Shown here piece by piece: positions 1 to 7,709 of a stretch of 64,000 bases of DNA. The position numbers were made by a program, and so were the translations under genes. This DNA comes from Bradyrhizobium sp. CCGB01 (GTDB taxonomy: Bacteria > Pseudomonadota > Alphaproteobacteria > Rhizobiales > Xanthobacteraceae). Under the pieces are notes generated by a model. The model made no database searches, was not told the origin of the DNA, and was given only the letters and a program-made list of their open reading frames with translations. The DNA lies in contig NZ_JANADK010000001.1 of assembly GCF_024199795.1 (NCBI RefSeq), forward strand, positions 6,138,001 through 6,202,000, given 5' to 3'. Numbering within the stretch: the first letter of the stretch is position 1; each line of letters starts with the position of its first letter.

Positions 1-82
1 CAACGCCGTGATCCTGCTCGCGATCACCTTCCTGATCATCACCATGATGTCGCGCATCGTCGACATCAAGAAGGAGCTCTAG
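1..82 (+). CDS. ABC transporter permease, 3' end only (partial)
   Basis: Only the last 26 codons are in the window. They encode a hydrophobic helix (NAVILLAITFLIITMM) followed by a short charged tail ending DIKKEL and a TAG stop at 80-82. The next permease begins 3 nt later, so this is most likely the first (PotB-like) permease of a polyamine-type ABC importer. The 5' part lies outside the window, so the family is inferred from the partner gene. Confidence 0.7.
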   Translation, partial: NAVILLAITFLIITMMSRIVDIKKEL

Positions 83-85
83 AGC

Positions 86-964
86 ATGAAGGAAGGACGC
101 CCGCGCTCGTTCTACGTGCTCGCGACCTTCTTCGCGGCCTATGTACTGTTCCTCTATGGCCCGATGATCGCGATCTACGTGCTGTCGTTCCAGGGGCCGC
201 AGGGCGGCCTCACCTTCCCGATGAACGGCGTGTCGACCTTCTGGATCGCAAAACTGTTCCAGGGCACCGGCATCGTCGATCTTGGCGCGGCCTTCCGCCG
301 CTCGCTGCTGCTCGGCATTATCGTGATGATCGTCACCGTCGTGCTGTCGGTCGCTGCCGGCATGGCCTTCCGCCGCAAGTTCAAGGCGCAGGGCATCCTG
401 TTCTATTCGGCGATCGCGAGCCTGATCGTGCCCTCGATCATCACCTCGCTCGGCATCTCGCTTGAATTCCGCATCATCGACGACCTGATCAAGGCGCATT
501 GGAACGAGAACTTCGAGACCTCGATGGGCCTGCTCACGTCAGGCTTAGGTGCACACCTCACCTGGACGCTGCCGTTCGGCCTGCTCATCATGTTCGCGAT
601 CTTCAACCGCTTCGATCCGCGCCTCGAGGAAGCCGCGCGCGATCTCGGCGCGACGCCATGGCAGGCCTTCCGCCATGTCGTGCTGCCGATCATCCTGCCT
701 TCGGTGATCGGCATTGGCCTGTTCGGCTTCACGCTGTCCTGGGACGAGCTTGCCCGCTCCAGCCAGGCGATCGGGGCGGTGAATACATTGCCGCTCGATC
801 TCCAGGGCCTCACCACCACCGTGACGAACCCCGACATCTATGCGCTCGGCACCGTGATCTCGGCGGTCTCGTTCACGGTGATCACGCTTGCGCTCGGCAC
901 CATCCACGTGCTCAACAAGCGGCAGGCGGCCAAGGGCTCGGACGCCGGCCAAGGACTCGTCTGA
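86..964 (+). CDS. ABC transporter permease, PotC-like (spermidine/putrescine type)
   Basis: A 292-residue inner-membrane permease with about six hydrophobic segments (residues ~9-33, 72-92, 104-124, 155-173, 202-220, 252-275). The EAA loop that docks the ATPase lies at ~181-210 and begins EEAARDLGATPWQAF. Length and layout fit the BPD_transp_1 family, PotC subgroup. It follows the previous permease by 3 nt and is followed by a racemase gene 4 nt after its stop, so all three are probably one transcript. The substrate cannot be read from the sequence; a polyamine or related organic cation is the family default. Confidence 0.85.
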   Translation: MKEGRPRSFYVLATFFAAYVLFLYGPMIAIYVLSFQGPQGGLTFPMNGVSTFWIAKLFQGTGIVDLGAAFRRSLLLGIIVMIVTVVLSVAAGMAFRRKFKAQGILFYSAIASLIVPSIITSLGISLEFRIIDDLIKAHWNENFETSMGLLTSGLGAHLTWTLPFGLLIMFAIFNRFDPRLEEAARDLGATPWQAFRHVVLPIILPSVIGIGLFGFTLSWDELARSSQAIGAVNTLPLDLQGLTTTVTNPDIYALGTVISAVSFTVITLALGTIHVLNKRQAAKGSDAGQGLV

Positions 965-968
965 TCCG

Positions 969-1700
969 ATGCGACTTCACGTCGTCAATCCCAACACAAC
1001 CGCGTCGATGACGGCGAAGATCGCTGCCGCCGCGCGAGCGGTTGCGCTCCCCGACACCGTGATCGATGCACGTCAGCCCAGCATGGGCCCGGTCTCGATC
1101 GAGGGATTTTACGACGAGGCCTTCGCCGTCCCCGGTATGCTCGGCTGCATCCGCGACGCCGACCGCGACGGCGCTGACGCGCACATCATCGCCTGCTTCG
1201 ACGACACCGGCCTGGATGCCGCGCGCGCCGCTGCGAAAGCGCCGGTGATCGGCATCGGCGAAGCCGGCTTCCACATGGCGAGTCTGATCGCGGCGCGCTT
1301 TGCCGTGGTCACGACGCTCGGTGTCTCCATCGTGCCGATCGAACATAATTTGCGGAAATACGGTCTCGCCGAGCGCTGCGCCCGCGTCCGCGCCGCCGAG
1401 GTGCCGGTGCTCGCGCTCGAGGAGCGCAACACTGATGCGCTCAACAAGATCTCCGCCGAGATCACGGCGGCAATCCGCGACGACCGTGCCGAGGCCATCG
1501 TGCTCGGCTGCGCCGGCATGGCCGACCTCGCCGCCGAGCTTTCCGCCACACACGGCCTGCCCGTGGTCGACGGCGTCGCCGCGGCGGTCACGCTGGCAGA
1601 ATCAGCCGTGCGGCTGGGGCTGAAGACGTCCCGGCTCGGGCCCTACGCGGCGCCGCGCGCGAAGACCTATTCCGGGCCGTTTTCGCCGTTTCAGCCCTGA
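969..1700 (+). CDS. Asp/Glu/hydantoin racemase family protein
   Basis: A 243-residue protein starting MRLHVVNPNTT, the usual N-terminus of the family. The two catalytic cysteines of the cofactor-independent racemase fold are in place: C76 in IIACFDDTG and C181 in VLGCAGMADL. A longer reading upstream would overlap the permease gene, so the ATG at 969 is preferred. The family interconverts stereoisomers of amino acids or 5-substituted hydantoins in the cytoplasm. Its position directly behind an importer suggests that it acts on the imported compound; the actual substrate is unknown. Confidence 0.85.
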   Translation: MRLHVVNPNTTASMTAKIAAAARAVALPDTVIDARQPSMGPVSIEGFYDEAFAVPGMLGCIRDADRDGADAHIIACFDDTGLDAARAAAKAPVIGIGEAGFHMASLIAARFAVVTTLGVSIVPIEHNLRKYGLAERCARVRAAEVPVLALEERNTDALNKISAEITAAIRDDRAEAIVLGCAGMADLAAELSATHGLPVVDGVAAAVTLAESAVRLGLKTSRLGPYAAPRAKTYSGPFSPFQP

Positions 1701-1877
1701 TCACGTCCTCTTTGGGGCCTTCTGGAGGCCTCAAGGCCAGCTGATTGCTGGATTTTTTGCCCTTAGCCTCTTTTTGGTCCCATTCCTTGCCGAAATCTAA
1801 CGTTTTCGGGACCCCCGGCCGCCCATAGGTAGCCGGTCTTCGCCACGCACCAAGTTTCAATTTGGGTTTTGTCAGCG

Positions 1878-2372
1878 ATGATCGATCTCGCACGGGACAC
1901 GCCGTCCAATCCCCTCCTTCGCTTGGGCGCCCAGCCTATCGCGCTGACCGCCGCTGCCCTTCTCTTGCTGGTCGCCGGCGTGACCTCGATCGCGATCTGG
2001 CGCGCCTATACCGGCTCAGCTCCCGAGGCCGACCGGGTCGTGGCATCGCGGCAGCTCCAGGCCCGCACGGCCCAGGCGTCCGAGCAACTCGTCGAGAAGA
2101 CCAAGGGGCTGGAGGCGACCCAGCAGGAATCGATCGACCAGCTCCAGCTCGTGCAGGACCAGCTCCAGACCATGAAGCGACTGATGGCGGCGCAGCAAGC
2201 CGACACCAAGCGCCTGTCCGAGCAGGTCACGACACTGAACGAGTCCATCGACAATCTGCGGCAGTCCTTTGCCAGCGCCCGGGCTACGGAGGCCGAGACC
2301 CCCTCGGTTACCCGCAGGAAACCGGCGCGGCACCGTGTCCACGCCAGCGCCCGCAAGCGCTCGCGCGGCTAG
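1878..2372 (+). CDS. Hypothetical membrane-anchored coiled-coil protein
   Basis: A 164-residue protein with one transmembrane segment (~residues 20-43), then a Gln/Glu/Lys-rich region (~50-135) with the heptad look of a coiled coil, and a strongly basic tail (RRKPARHRVHASARKRSRG). The ATG at 1878 is taken as the start; a TTG at 1869 in the same frame would add three residues, and neither has a strong ribosome binding site. I do not recognise a family. The layout suggests a single-pass anchor with a helical domain and a nucleic-acid- or phospholipid-binding tail. Confidence 0.65.
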   Translation: MIDLARDTPSNPLLRLGAQPIALTAAALLLLVAGVTSIAIWRAYTGSAPEADRVVASRQLQARTAQASEQLVEKTKGLEATQQESIDQLQLVQDQLQTMKRLMAAQQADTKRLSEQVTTLNESIDNLRQSFASARATEAETPSVTRRKPARHRVHASARKRSRG

Positions 2373-2592
2373 CCGGGTCACGGCCGGCGCTTTAAATTTT
2401 CTGACTTGTGAACTGGATCACATTCCCCCGTATGATTCCGCTTCATGCTCTCCGGTACCGGATGGCGTGAGCCGATTTCAATGTCCGGGGCTGGCAAGGT
2501 CGTTGACGGTATACTGCGTCAACGGCCTTGTTCTTTTAGTGGTCCAGGTTTTGGCAGGTCTGGCTTGGTAGCCTGATCTGGCGTTGTGGACG

Positions 2593-2943
2593 TTATTCGC
2601 AGACATCCACGCGGCGGACACGCCAGCCCGACGGCGTCATGACGCGCTTCCGCGCGACATAGCATCCACCATAACCGCCATCGTCGTAGCCGGTACCATA
2701 GTAATAGGGATTGCCGTAATAGGGGTAACCGTAGCCGTAATAGCCGCCGCCTGCGAGGCCCGCTCCGATCGCGACGCCCGGCCAGAAGCCGCCGCCTCGC
2801 CAGTGGCCGCCATGACCCCAGCCGCCACCGTGGCCCCAGCCGCCTCCGCCATGTCCAAAACCGCCCCTCGCCTGGGCCGCCTGCGGTGCCGACAGCGCCA
2901 CCGCCGCAACGGCCACGGCCGCCATCATCATCTTGCGTAACAT
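2593..2943 (-). CDS. Secreted Gly/Tyr-rich small protein
   Basis: 116 residues: a signal peptide (MLRKMMMAAVAVAAVALSA, cleaved near AQA-R), then a low-complexity Gly-His-Trp block (GFGHGGGGWGHGGG), a short hydrophobic stretch (GVAIGAGLAGGG), a Tyr-Gly block (YYGYGYPYYG) and a C-terminal module holding two cysteines (GGCYVARKR ... VDVCE). GGAGG about 9 nt upstream of ATG supports this start over a longer reading. Similar Gly/Tyr-rich exported proteins ending in a basic two-cysteine module are common in Bradyrhizobium; no function is established. Confidence 0.8.
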   Translation of the reverse strand: MLRKMMMAAVAVAAVALSAPQAAQARGGFGHGGGGWGHGGGWGHGGHWRGGGFWPGVAIGAGLAGGGYYGYGYPYYGNPYYYGTGYDDGGYGGCYVARKRVMTPSGWRVRRVDVCE

Positions 2944-3047
2944 CACTCGATCCTCCGCGTGGAGACGTTCCACGCTTCAAAGCAGGACCAAGCTAACGCC
3001 ACCCGCGCTTTCCTGACAGCCTCACTGTCTCACTTCCGCGCGAGCCA

Positions 3048-3368
3048 TCAGCAGCCGCGGCAGATGCTCTTCATCTTCTTGTCGAGCAACCGGTTCTCGG
3101 TGTTGACGGCGGCATCAGCCGCCTCACCTGTGCCGGTGCCGGTGGTGACTCCGGAGCCGGTGTTCGCGCCGGATGATTGGGCCGTCCCCAGGCTGTTGGT
3201 GCCGGGTGGCGGAGCCGGAGCGTTGGCGACGCCTCCGGTCGATCCGGTCGATCCGCTGGAGCCGGTTGCGCCGCCGGTCGCTTGCGCGAACGACACGGCC
3301 GGCATCGCCGCAAGACTGAGGATCACCATCAACGTCTTCATTGAAATGGTTGGAGGCGATGTGGCCAT
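3048..3368 (-). CDS. Hypothetical exported Ser/Gly/Thr-rich protein
   Basis: 106 residues. AGGAG lies about 8 nt before the ATG that gives MATSPPTIS; an internal Met at 3341 gives a classic signal peptide (MKTLMVILSLAAMPAVSFA, cleavage before QATGG). The mature part is disordered and rich in Gly, Ser, Thr and Pro, ending in a basic stretch with two cysteines (KKMKSICRGC). Probably a small periplasmic or surface protein; function unknown. Confidence 0.7.
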   Translation of the reverse strand: MATSPPTISMKTLMVILSLAAMPAVSFAQATGGATGSSGSTGSTGGVANAPAPPPGTNSLGTAQSSGANTGSGVTTGTGTGEAADAAVNTENRLLDKKMKSICRGC

Positions 3369-3525
3369 CGGAATGCTCCTTTGGCTGTCAACGGCCCCGA
3401 CCAGGACCCGTTCCGGAACAAATCCCGTCACATCAGCTTGAAAGCGAGGATGAAGGCGCGATCAGCGCCAACAAGGACCCTGCCAAGCCGGCTGCGCGTT
3501 CCAAAGCCAGAAAGGCAAAATCACG

Positions 3526-3690
3526 ATGACCGATCGCGATCCTTTTGCAGAGGGCGAACGCGCCGCGCGCGAAAACATCCCGGCCGAAGCCAACCCCTAC
3601 TCGGACGGCAGCGACGAGCATGCGCTGTGGTCGGCAGGCCACGAGAAGGTCGCGGGCGCAAGCGAAGCTCGCGAATCCGAGGGAAGCTGA
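3526..3690 (+). CDS. Small Rmf-like protein
   Basis: 54 residues reading MTDRDPFAEGERAARENIP and continuing AEANPYSDGSDEHALW, then SAGHEK. The pattern of a Gly/Arg-rich start, a central NPY and a late W..GH resembles the short ribosome modulation factor/CrpP-like proteins of alphaproteobacteria, which sit on or near ribosomes in slow growth. The match is by eye only. The gene stands alone between a minus-strand exported protein and the carbonic anhydrase gene, and no strong ribosome binding site is visible. Confidence 0.55.
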   Translation: MTDRDPFAEGERAARENIPAEANPYSDGSDEHALWSAGHEKVAGASEARESEGS

Positions 3691-3768
3691 CGCGCCGCGC
3701 GAGTTCATGGCGATCTCGCAGGCCGCCGGCTCAATGGTGCGCGGACCGGAGGCGGCCCACAGCCCTTC

Positions 3769-4299
3769 TCAACCGATGCGCTTCAGGCCTTTCTTGAAGC
3801 GCGGGCCGTTGGCCACGTAGAACCTGGCCGCGCTCCCCATCTTCTGCACCTGGGCATCATCGAGCGTGCGGATCACGCGCGCGGGCGAGCCGATGATCAG
3901 GGAGCGTTCGGGAAATTCCTTGCCCTCGGTGATCACCGAGCCCGCGCCGACGATGCTGTTGCGGCCGATCTTCGCGCCGTTCATCACGATCGATCCCATC
4001 CCGATCAGCGCGCCCTCCTCGATCGTGCAGCCGTGCAGGATGACGTTGTGGCCGACGGTGCAGTTCCTGCCGATGACCATGGGAAAGCCGAGATCGGTGT
4101 GACAGGTCGAGCCGTCCTGCACATTGGCGCCCTCGCCGATCTCGATCCATTCATTGTCGCCGCGCAGCACGGCGCCGAACCAGACGCTCGCGCCCGGCTT
4201 CAGGCGCACGCGGCCGATCACGGTCGCGGTCTCGGCGATGAAGTAGTTCCCATCGGCGGGAAGATCGGGTGCCTGTCCGTCGAGCTCGTAGATCGCCAT
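3769..4299 (-). CDS. Gamma-carbonic anhydrase family protein
   Basis: 176 residues of left-handed beta-helix hexapeptide repeats (IGRNCTVGHNVILHG and similar). The three zinc-ligand histidines of the family are present: H67 in CHTDLG, and H84 and H89 in GHNVILHGC. A charged segment RGDNEWIEIGEGANVQDG matches the YrdA/PaaY type. AGGAG about 7 nt upstream supports the ATG giving MAIYELDG. Bacterial members are trimeric, cytoplasmic, and have weak or undetected carbonic anhydrase activity. No operon partner is evident. Confidence 0.9.
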   Translation of the reverse strand: MAIYELDGQAPDLPADGNYFIAETATVIGRVRLKPGASVWFGAVLRGDNEWIEIGEGANVQDGSTCHTDLGFPMVIGRNCTVGHNVILHGCTIEEGALIGMGSIVMNGAKIGRNSIVGAGSVITEGKEFPERSLIIGSPARVIRTLDDAQVQKMGSAARFYVANGPRFKKGLKRIG

Positions 4300-4386
4300 G
4301 GGGTTCTCCTGTCGCGTCAACCCCAGCCATAGCGAAACGGCGGCGCGGAGGCAAAGGCCCGCCGCGCCACGCAGCCCTGCAGAGCG

Positions 4387-4716
4387 TCAGCCCAGGACGC
4401 CGGTCGCGCGCAGCGTCATCAGGAAGAAGGTGCCGCTCATCATGCTCCAGAAGCCGGCGATGACGGTCGCCATCATCACGAACTCGAAGCGGCGGCTTTC
4501 CAGCCGCATGCCGCGCAGGGTGTTGCGCATGATGATGAAGGGCGCCGCGAACACCAGGAACGGCACCGCCGCAAAAGTCCTCGGCGCCACGCCGTCCTGC
4601 AACAAGCCGAAGCCGGCGGGGCGCTGCGCGACCGCCTGATATCCGCTCACGAGCGCGCCCGCGAGCGCGAATCCGATGCAGATCGAGAAGAGAGAATTGA
4701 AAGCCTCAGGTGTCAT
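4387..4716 (-). CDS. Hypothetical membrane protein
   Basis: 109 residues with three hydrophobic segments (~10-28, ~48-65, ~82-102) and a conserved-looking charged loop NTLRGMRLESRRFE between the second and third. No catalytic motif is visible. The gene stands 67 nt downstream of the carbonic anhydrase start on the same strand, so the two could share a transcript with this gene first. I recognise the type as a rhizobial conserved hypothetical but cannot name a function. Confidence 0.65.
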   Translation of the reverse strand: MTPEAFNSLFSICIGFALAGALVSGYQAVAQRPAGFGLLQDGVAPRTFAAVPFLVFAAPFIIMRNTLRGMRLESRRFEFVMMATVIAGFWSMMSGTFFLMTLRATGVLG

Positions 4717-4927
4717 CGGAACGGTCCGCCCTTACGCAACGCCGGAGCCTTCCTGTGACAAAGAGTGCCGGTTAACGCTACATTATCCTTAAGGGAAGGT
4801 TAACATCGCCAGCCGGTCCGCGCAGGGCCCTCCCTCATCCCGGCAGCCGGGACCGCTGCGCGAATTCGCCGCCACGTGGCATATTCGCGGCTGATTCGTC
4901 GGCCATCGGCCGACCTCCCGGCTCGAC

Positions 4928-5647
4928 TTGCGCAAGCTCATGACGATGTTTTCAGCAGTCTCCCCCCGGTCCCGCAGGACCCGCGCATGGGCGCATGTCG
5001 TCCCGATCGTGCTCGGCGGCGTTGCTGCGGTGGCCGCGGTCGCGTTCGTCGCCTACCTGCTGTGGCCGACCTGGGGCTCGGGCGGCGCGAACGCTCCGGA
5101 CAGGCTGCCGGTGAGCGTCGGCGGCACTCTGTTCAACGTGCCGACGTCGGCGATCCGGATGAAGATCCAGCGGCACTCCGGGCCGCAGGAGCGCATCGAT
5201 CTCGACTTCCTCTATCCGTCCCTGGAGCCGCCGGGCGCGCCAAAACACGTCACCGCCGACACCGTCGAAGAGGCGATGCAGCCGATCGACCGCATCTTCC
5301 TGTCGATCGCGGCGCATCGCGATGCGCTCGCGCCCGAGCAGCGAACGGCCACGATCTATCCGCGCTATCTCGATCAGGCCGCGACCATGCCGCAGGACGG
5401 GCTGACGATGCGGACGTTCCGCAGCGATACGCCCTATGGCAGCGAGGACTTCTATTCCGCTGCAAACCCCACGCTGAGCGCGCGCTGCACGCGCGATGCG
5501 GCGACGCCCGGCATGTGCCTCTCCGAACGCCGCGTCGGCGGCGCCGACCTCACCTTCCGCTTTCCGCGCAGCTGGCTGTCGCAGTGGCGCGATGCGGCGG
5601 ACGCGATGGACCGCCTGACGGCGCAGCTGCGCGGGCCAAAGGGCTGA
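4928..5647 (+). CDS. Hypothetical membrane-anchored protein
   Basis: 239 residues: a basic N-terminus, one transmembrane segment (~24-45, VVPIVLGGVAAVAAVAFVAYLLW) and an extracytoplasmic domain of about 190 residues. Two cysteines (SARCTRD and GMCLSE) could form a disulfide. The TTG at 4928 is the longest start; ATGs at 4940 and 4946 are equally possible. The mature part reads like a globular periplasmic domain, with no motif I recognise. It faces a short gene desert on both sides and has no clear operon partner. Confidence 0.65.
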   Translation: MRKLMTMFSAVSPRSRRTRAWAHVVPIVLGGVAAVAAVAFVAYLLWPTWGSGGANAPDRLPVSVGGTLFNVPTSAIRMKIQRHSGPQERIDLDFLYPSLEPPGAPKHVTADTVEEAMQPIDRIFLSIAAHRDALAPEQRTATIYPRYLDQAATMPQDGLTMRTFRSDTPYGSEDFYSAANPTLSARCTRDAATPGMCLSERRVGGADLTFRFPRSWLSQWRDAADAMDRLTAQLRGPKG

Positions 5648-5753
5648 GCGGCGCCTCTCCGCCCCGCCGCGAGAGCGGCTTGCGGGGACGGGCCGCAGCC
5701 TCCCGACAAAAACATCGAAAACAACCCCATGCACAGTAGCCAAGCGCCTGTCA

Positions 5754-5776
5754 TGACTTCGTATTTTTCGAAGTCA
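5754..5776. promoter_or_regulatory. Inverted repeat, possible operator
   Basis: TGACTTCG at 5754-5761 and CGAAGTCA at 5769-5776 form a perfect 8-bp inverted repeat around an AT-rich 7-nt centre (TATTTTT), 52 nt upstream of the thioesterase start. The size and symmetry suit a dimeric repressor or activator. It is not followed by a T-run in a position that would make it a normal terminator for the upstream gene, although the T5 in the loop is unusual. Confidence 0.4.
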
Positions 5777-5828
5777 ATTTGACCCGTCGGGCAAAACAGG
5801 GGTATGGTGTCATGATGGGGCGATCGAC

Positions 5829-6227
5829 TTGAACGATGCGGCAACACATCTCCCACCCGGTGCCCAATTGCTGGGGCGCGAGTGGCTGGGCTTCGACGAG
5901 ACGGGCCAGATCGCTCTGATCCGCTTCCAGGCTCAGGTCGCCTTCACCAACAGGCACGGGACTGTCCAGGGTGGCTTCCTGGCGGCGATGCTGGACTCCG
6001 CGACCGGGATTTGCGCGCTCGCAAAACTCTCACCTGACCTGACTGTGGTCACCAAGAGCCTCGACACAAGATTCCTCAAGCCTGCAGCGGTTGGACCCAT
6101 CACGGCACGGGCGCGGGTGATGGAGCAGACGGAGCGCGACATGGTCGTGCAAGCCGAGCTCATCGATACGAAGGGCATCACTGTCGCTGATGCCACGGCG
6201 CGGCTGCGCATTCTGTCAAAGAAATAG
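5829..6227 (+). CDS. PaaI-family hotdog thioesterase
   Basis: 132 residues of the hotdog fold. The segment NRHGTVQGGFLAAMLDSATG (residues 41-60) is the PaaI-type active-site loop and helix, with the Gly-rich turn and catalytic Asp. Family members hydrolyse acyl- or phenylacyl-CoA thioesters in the cytoplasm. The start is TTG; the two ATGs just upstream are out of frame, and no earlier in-frame start fits. Substrate unknown. No catabolic partners are adjacent, which suggests a general CoA-salvage role. Confidence 0.8.
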   Translation: MNDAATHLPPGAQLLGREWLGFDETGQIALIRFQAQVAFTNRHGTVQGGFLAAMLDSATGICALAKLSPDLTVVTKSLDTRFLKPAAVGPITARARVMEQTERDMVVQAELIDTKGITVADATARLRILSKK

Positions 6228-6267
6228 ATACAGCGTCGCGACGCGCGCGACGCCGTCGGGCGCGAGA

Positions 6268-6486
6268 CTATTCCTGATCGACGAGATCGTCCTCGAGGAT
6301 CGCCATCTGGAACTGGAACGAGCGATCATCATCCTCGTCGTCGACGAAGAGCACGCCGATGAATTCCTCGCCGATATAGACCTCGGCGGAATCATCCTTC
6401 TTCGGCCGCGGCACGACGCGGATCTTGGGATTGCCGAATACGCGCTTCAGATACGCGTCGAGCTTCCTTACTTCCTTGACGTCCAC
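6268..6486 (-). CDS. DUF3126 family protein
   Basis: 72 residues beginning MDVKEVRKLDAYLKRVFGNP and ending in an acidic segment (VDDEDDDRSFQ ... EDDLVDQE). This is the DUF3126 pattern, a small, highly conserved alphaproteobacterial family of unknown function. The gene lies downstream of cysE on the same strand, but the hairpin terminator at 6577-6601 separates the two, so it probably has its own promoter in the ~90 nt between. Confidence 0.85.
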   Translation of the reverse strand: MDVKEVRKLDAYLKRVFGNPKIRVVPRPKKDDSAEVYIGEEFIGVLFVDDEDDDRSFQFQMAILEDDLVDQE

Positions 6487-6576
6487 GGCAAGTCTCCAAT
6501 CGAAATCTGGGTTGGCGGGGTTTTAGGACGAGACGCGACGAACCGCCAGCATGAATTGCCAAAGAATTTGGGGACG

Positions 6577-6601
6577 AAAAGGGCCGGAGAATCCGGCCCT
6601 T
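6577..6601 (-). terminator. Rho-independent terminator of cysE
   Basis: On the minus strand, AAGGGCCGGA and TCCGGCCCTT form a perfect 10-bp stem with a 3-nt loop, followed by a T-rich end (TTTT then CGTCCC). It begins 10 nt beyond the cysE stop codon. Confidence 0.85.
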
Positions 6602-6610
6602 CGCGCGAGC

Positions 6611-7435
6611 TCAAAGCCCCATCGCGTTGATCATCTGATCCATGGTGCGCGACGGCTCGGCGCAGCCGGCTTCGCCGACGATCTTGGCGGGCACGCCGGC
6701 AACGGTGACGTTGTGCGGCACCGGCTTGACCACGACCGAGCCGGCGGCGATGCGCGCGCAATGGCCGATCTCGATGTTGCCGAGGATTTTTGCGCCGGCG
6801 CCGATCAGGACGCCGTGACGGATTTTCGGATGGCGGTCCTCGTTCTCCTTGCCGGTGCCGCCGAGCGTGACGCCGTGCAGGATCGAGACGTCGTCCTCGA
6901 TCACCGCGGTCTCACCGCAGACGAAGCCGGTGGCGTGGTCGAGGAAGATGCCGCGGCCGATGCGCGCGGCGGGATTGATGTCGGTCTGGAACACCGCCGA
7001 CGCGCGGCTCTGGAGATAATACGCAAAGTCCTTGCGGCCCTTCAGATAGAGCCAGTGCGCGAGGCGATGGGTCTGGATGGCGTGAAAGCCCTTGAAGTAG
7101 AGCAAGGGGTCGATGAAGCGCGAGGTCGCGGGATCGCGGTCGTAGACGGCGACGAGATCGGCGCGGAAGGCGTTGCCGAGATCGGGGGCCTCGCGCAGCG
7201 CCTCGTCATAGGTCTGGCGAACGAGATCGCCCGACAGTGCGGAATGATCGAGCCGGTCGGCGAGACGATGGATCACCGAATCTTCCAGGCGACTGTGATG
7301 CAGCACCGTCGAGTAGATGAAGGTCGCAAGCTCCGGCTCGCGATGGACGATGTCTTCCGCCTCGCCGCGGATCCGATCCCAGATCGGATCGAGCGTTGCG
7401 AGCTTTCCTCCCGGATTGACCTGATGCACTGCCAT
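6611..7435 (-). CDS. cysE: Serine O-acetyltransferase
   Basis: 274 residues, the normal CysE length. The N-terminal helical domain (~1-165, including IWDRIRGEAEDIV and HRLAHWLY) is followed by the left-handed beta-helix acetyltransferase domain (GIFLDHATGFVCGETAVIEDDVSI..., catalytic Asp-His in LDHATG, then ILHGVTLGGTGK). It transfers acetyl from acetyl-CoA to serine, the first step of cysteine synthesis. The ATG giving MAVHQVNPGG is chosen because the 45-residue extension upstream is not family-like. The C-terminus MINAMGL lacks an obvious terminal Ile of the type that docks in CysK. Terminated by the hairpin just downstream. Confidence 0.95.
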   Translation of the reverse strand: MAVHQVNPGGKLATLDPIWDRIRGEAEDIVHREPELATFIYSTVLHHSRLEDSVIHRLADRLDHSALSGDLVRQTYDEALREAPDLGNAFRADLVAVYDRDPATSRFIDPLLYFKGFHAIQTHRLAHWLYLKGRKDFAYYLQSRASAVFQTDINPAARIGRGIFLDHATGFVCGETAVIEDDVSILHGVTLGGTGKENEDRHPKIRHGVLIGAGAKILGNIEIGHCARIAAGSVVVKPVPHNVTVAGVPAKIVGEAGCAEPSRTMDQMINAMGL

Positions 7436-7709
7436 AGGATCTGCTCTTTCGAATTGGCTCGTTTTGCTGGCTCTATAACACAGTCTAGGTGACAAAGTCC
7501 CGACGGGCTTGCCTGAGAGTGAACAGTGCCTTGCCCCGCGAAAGCACGCCAACGCCTTGAAACACAACAATTTCTCAGGACGCCCCCAGGCGGCAAGGTC
7601 GCTTCAAAGTGGTCAGAGTTTCGCCAAATTCAAGCCGGTGGCGTCAAACTATTGGTGAATTCCGTCGCACCGGCTATTGCGGGCATGGTCCGGACGAGAC
7701 GGAGCGGTT

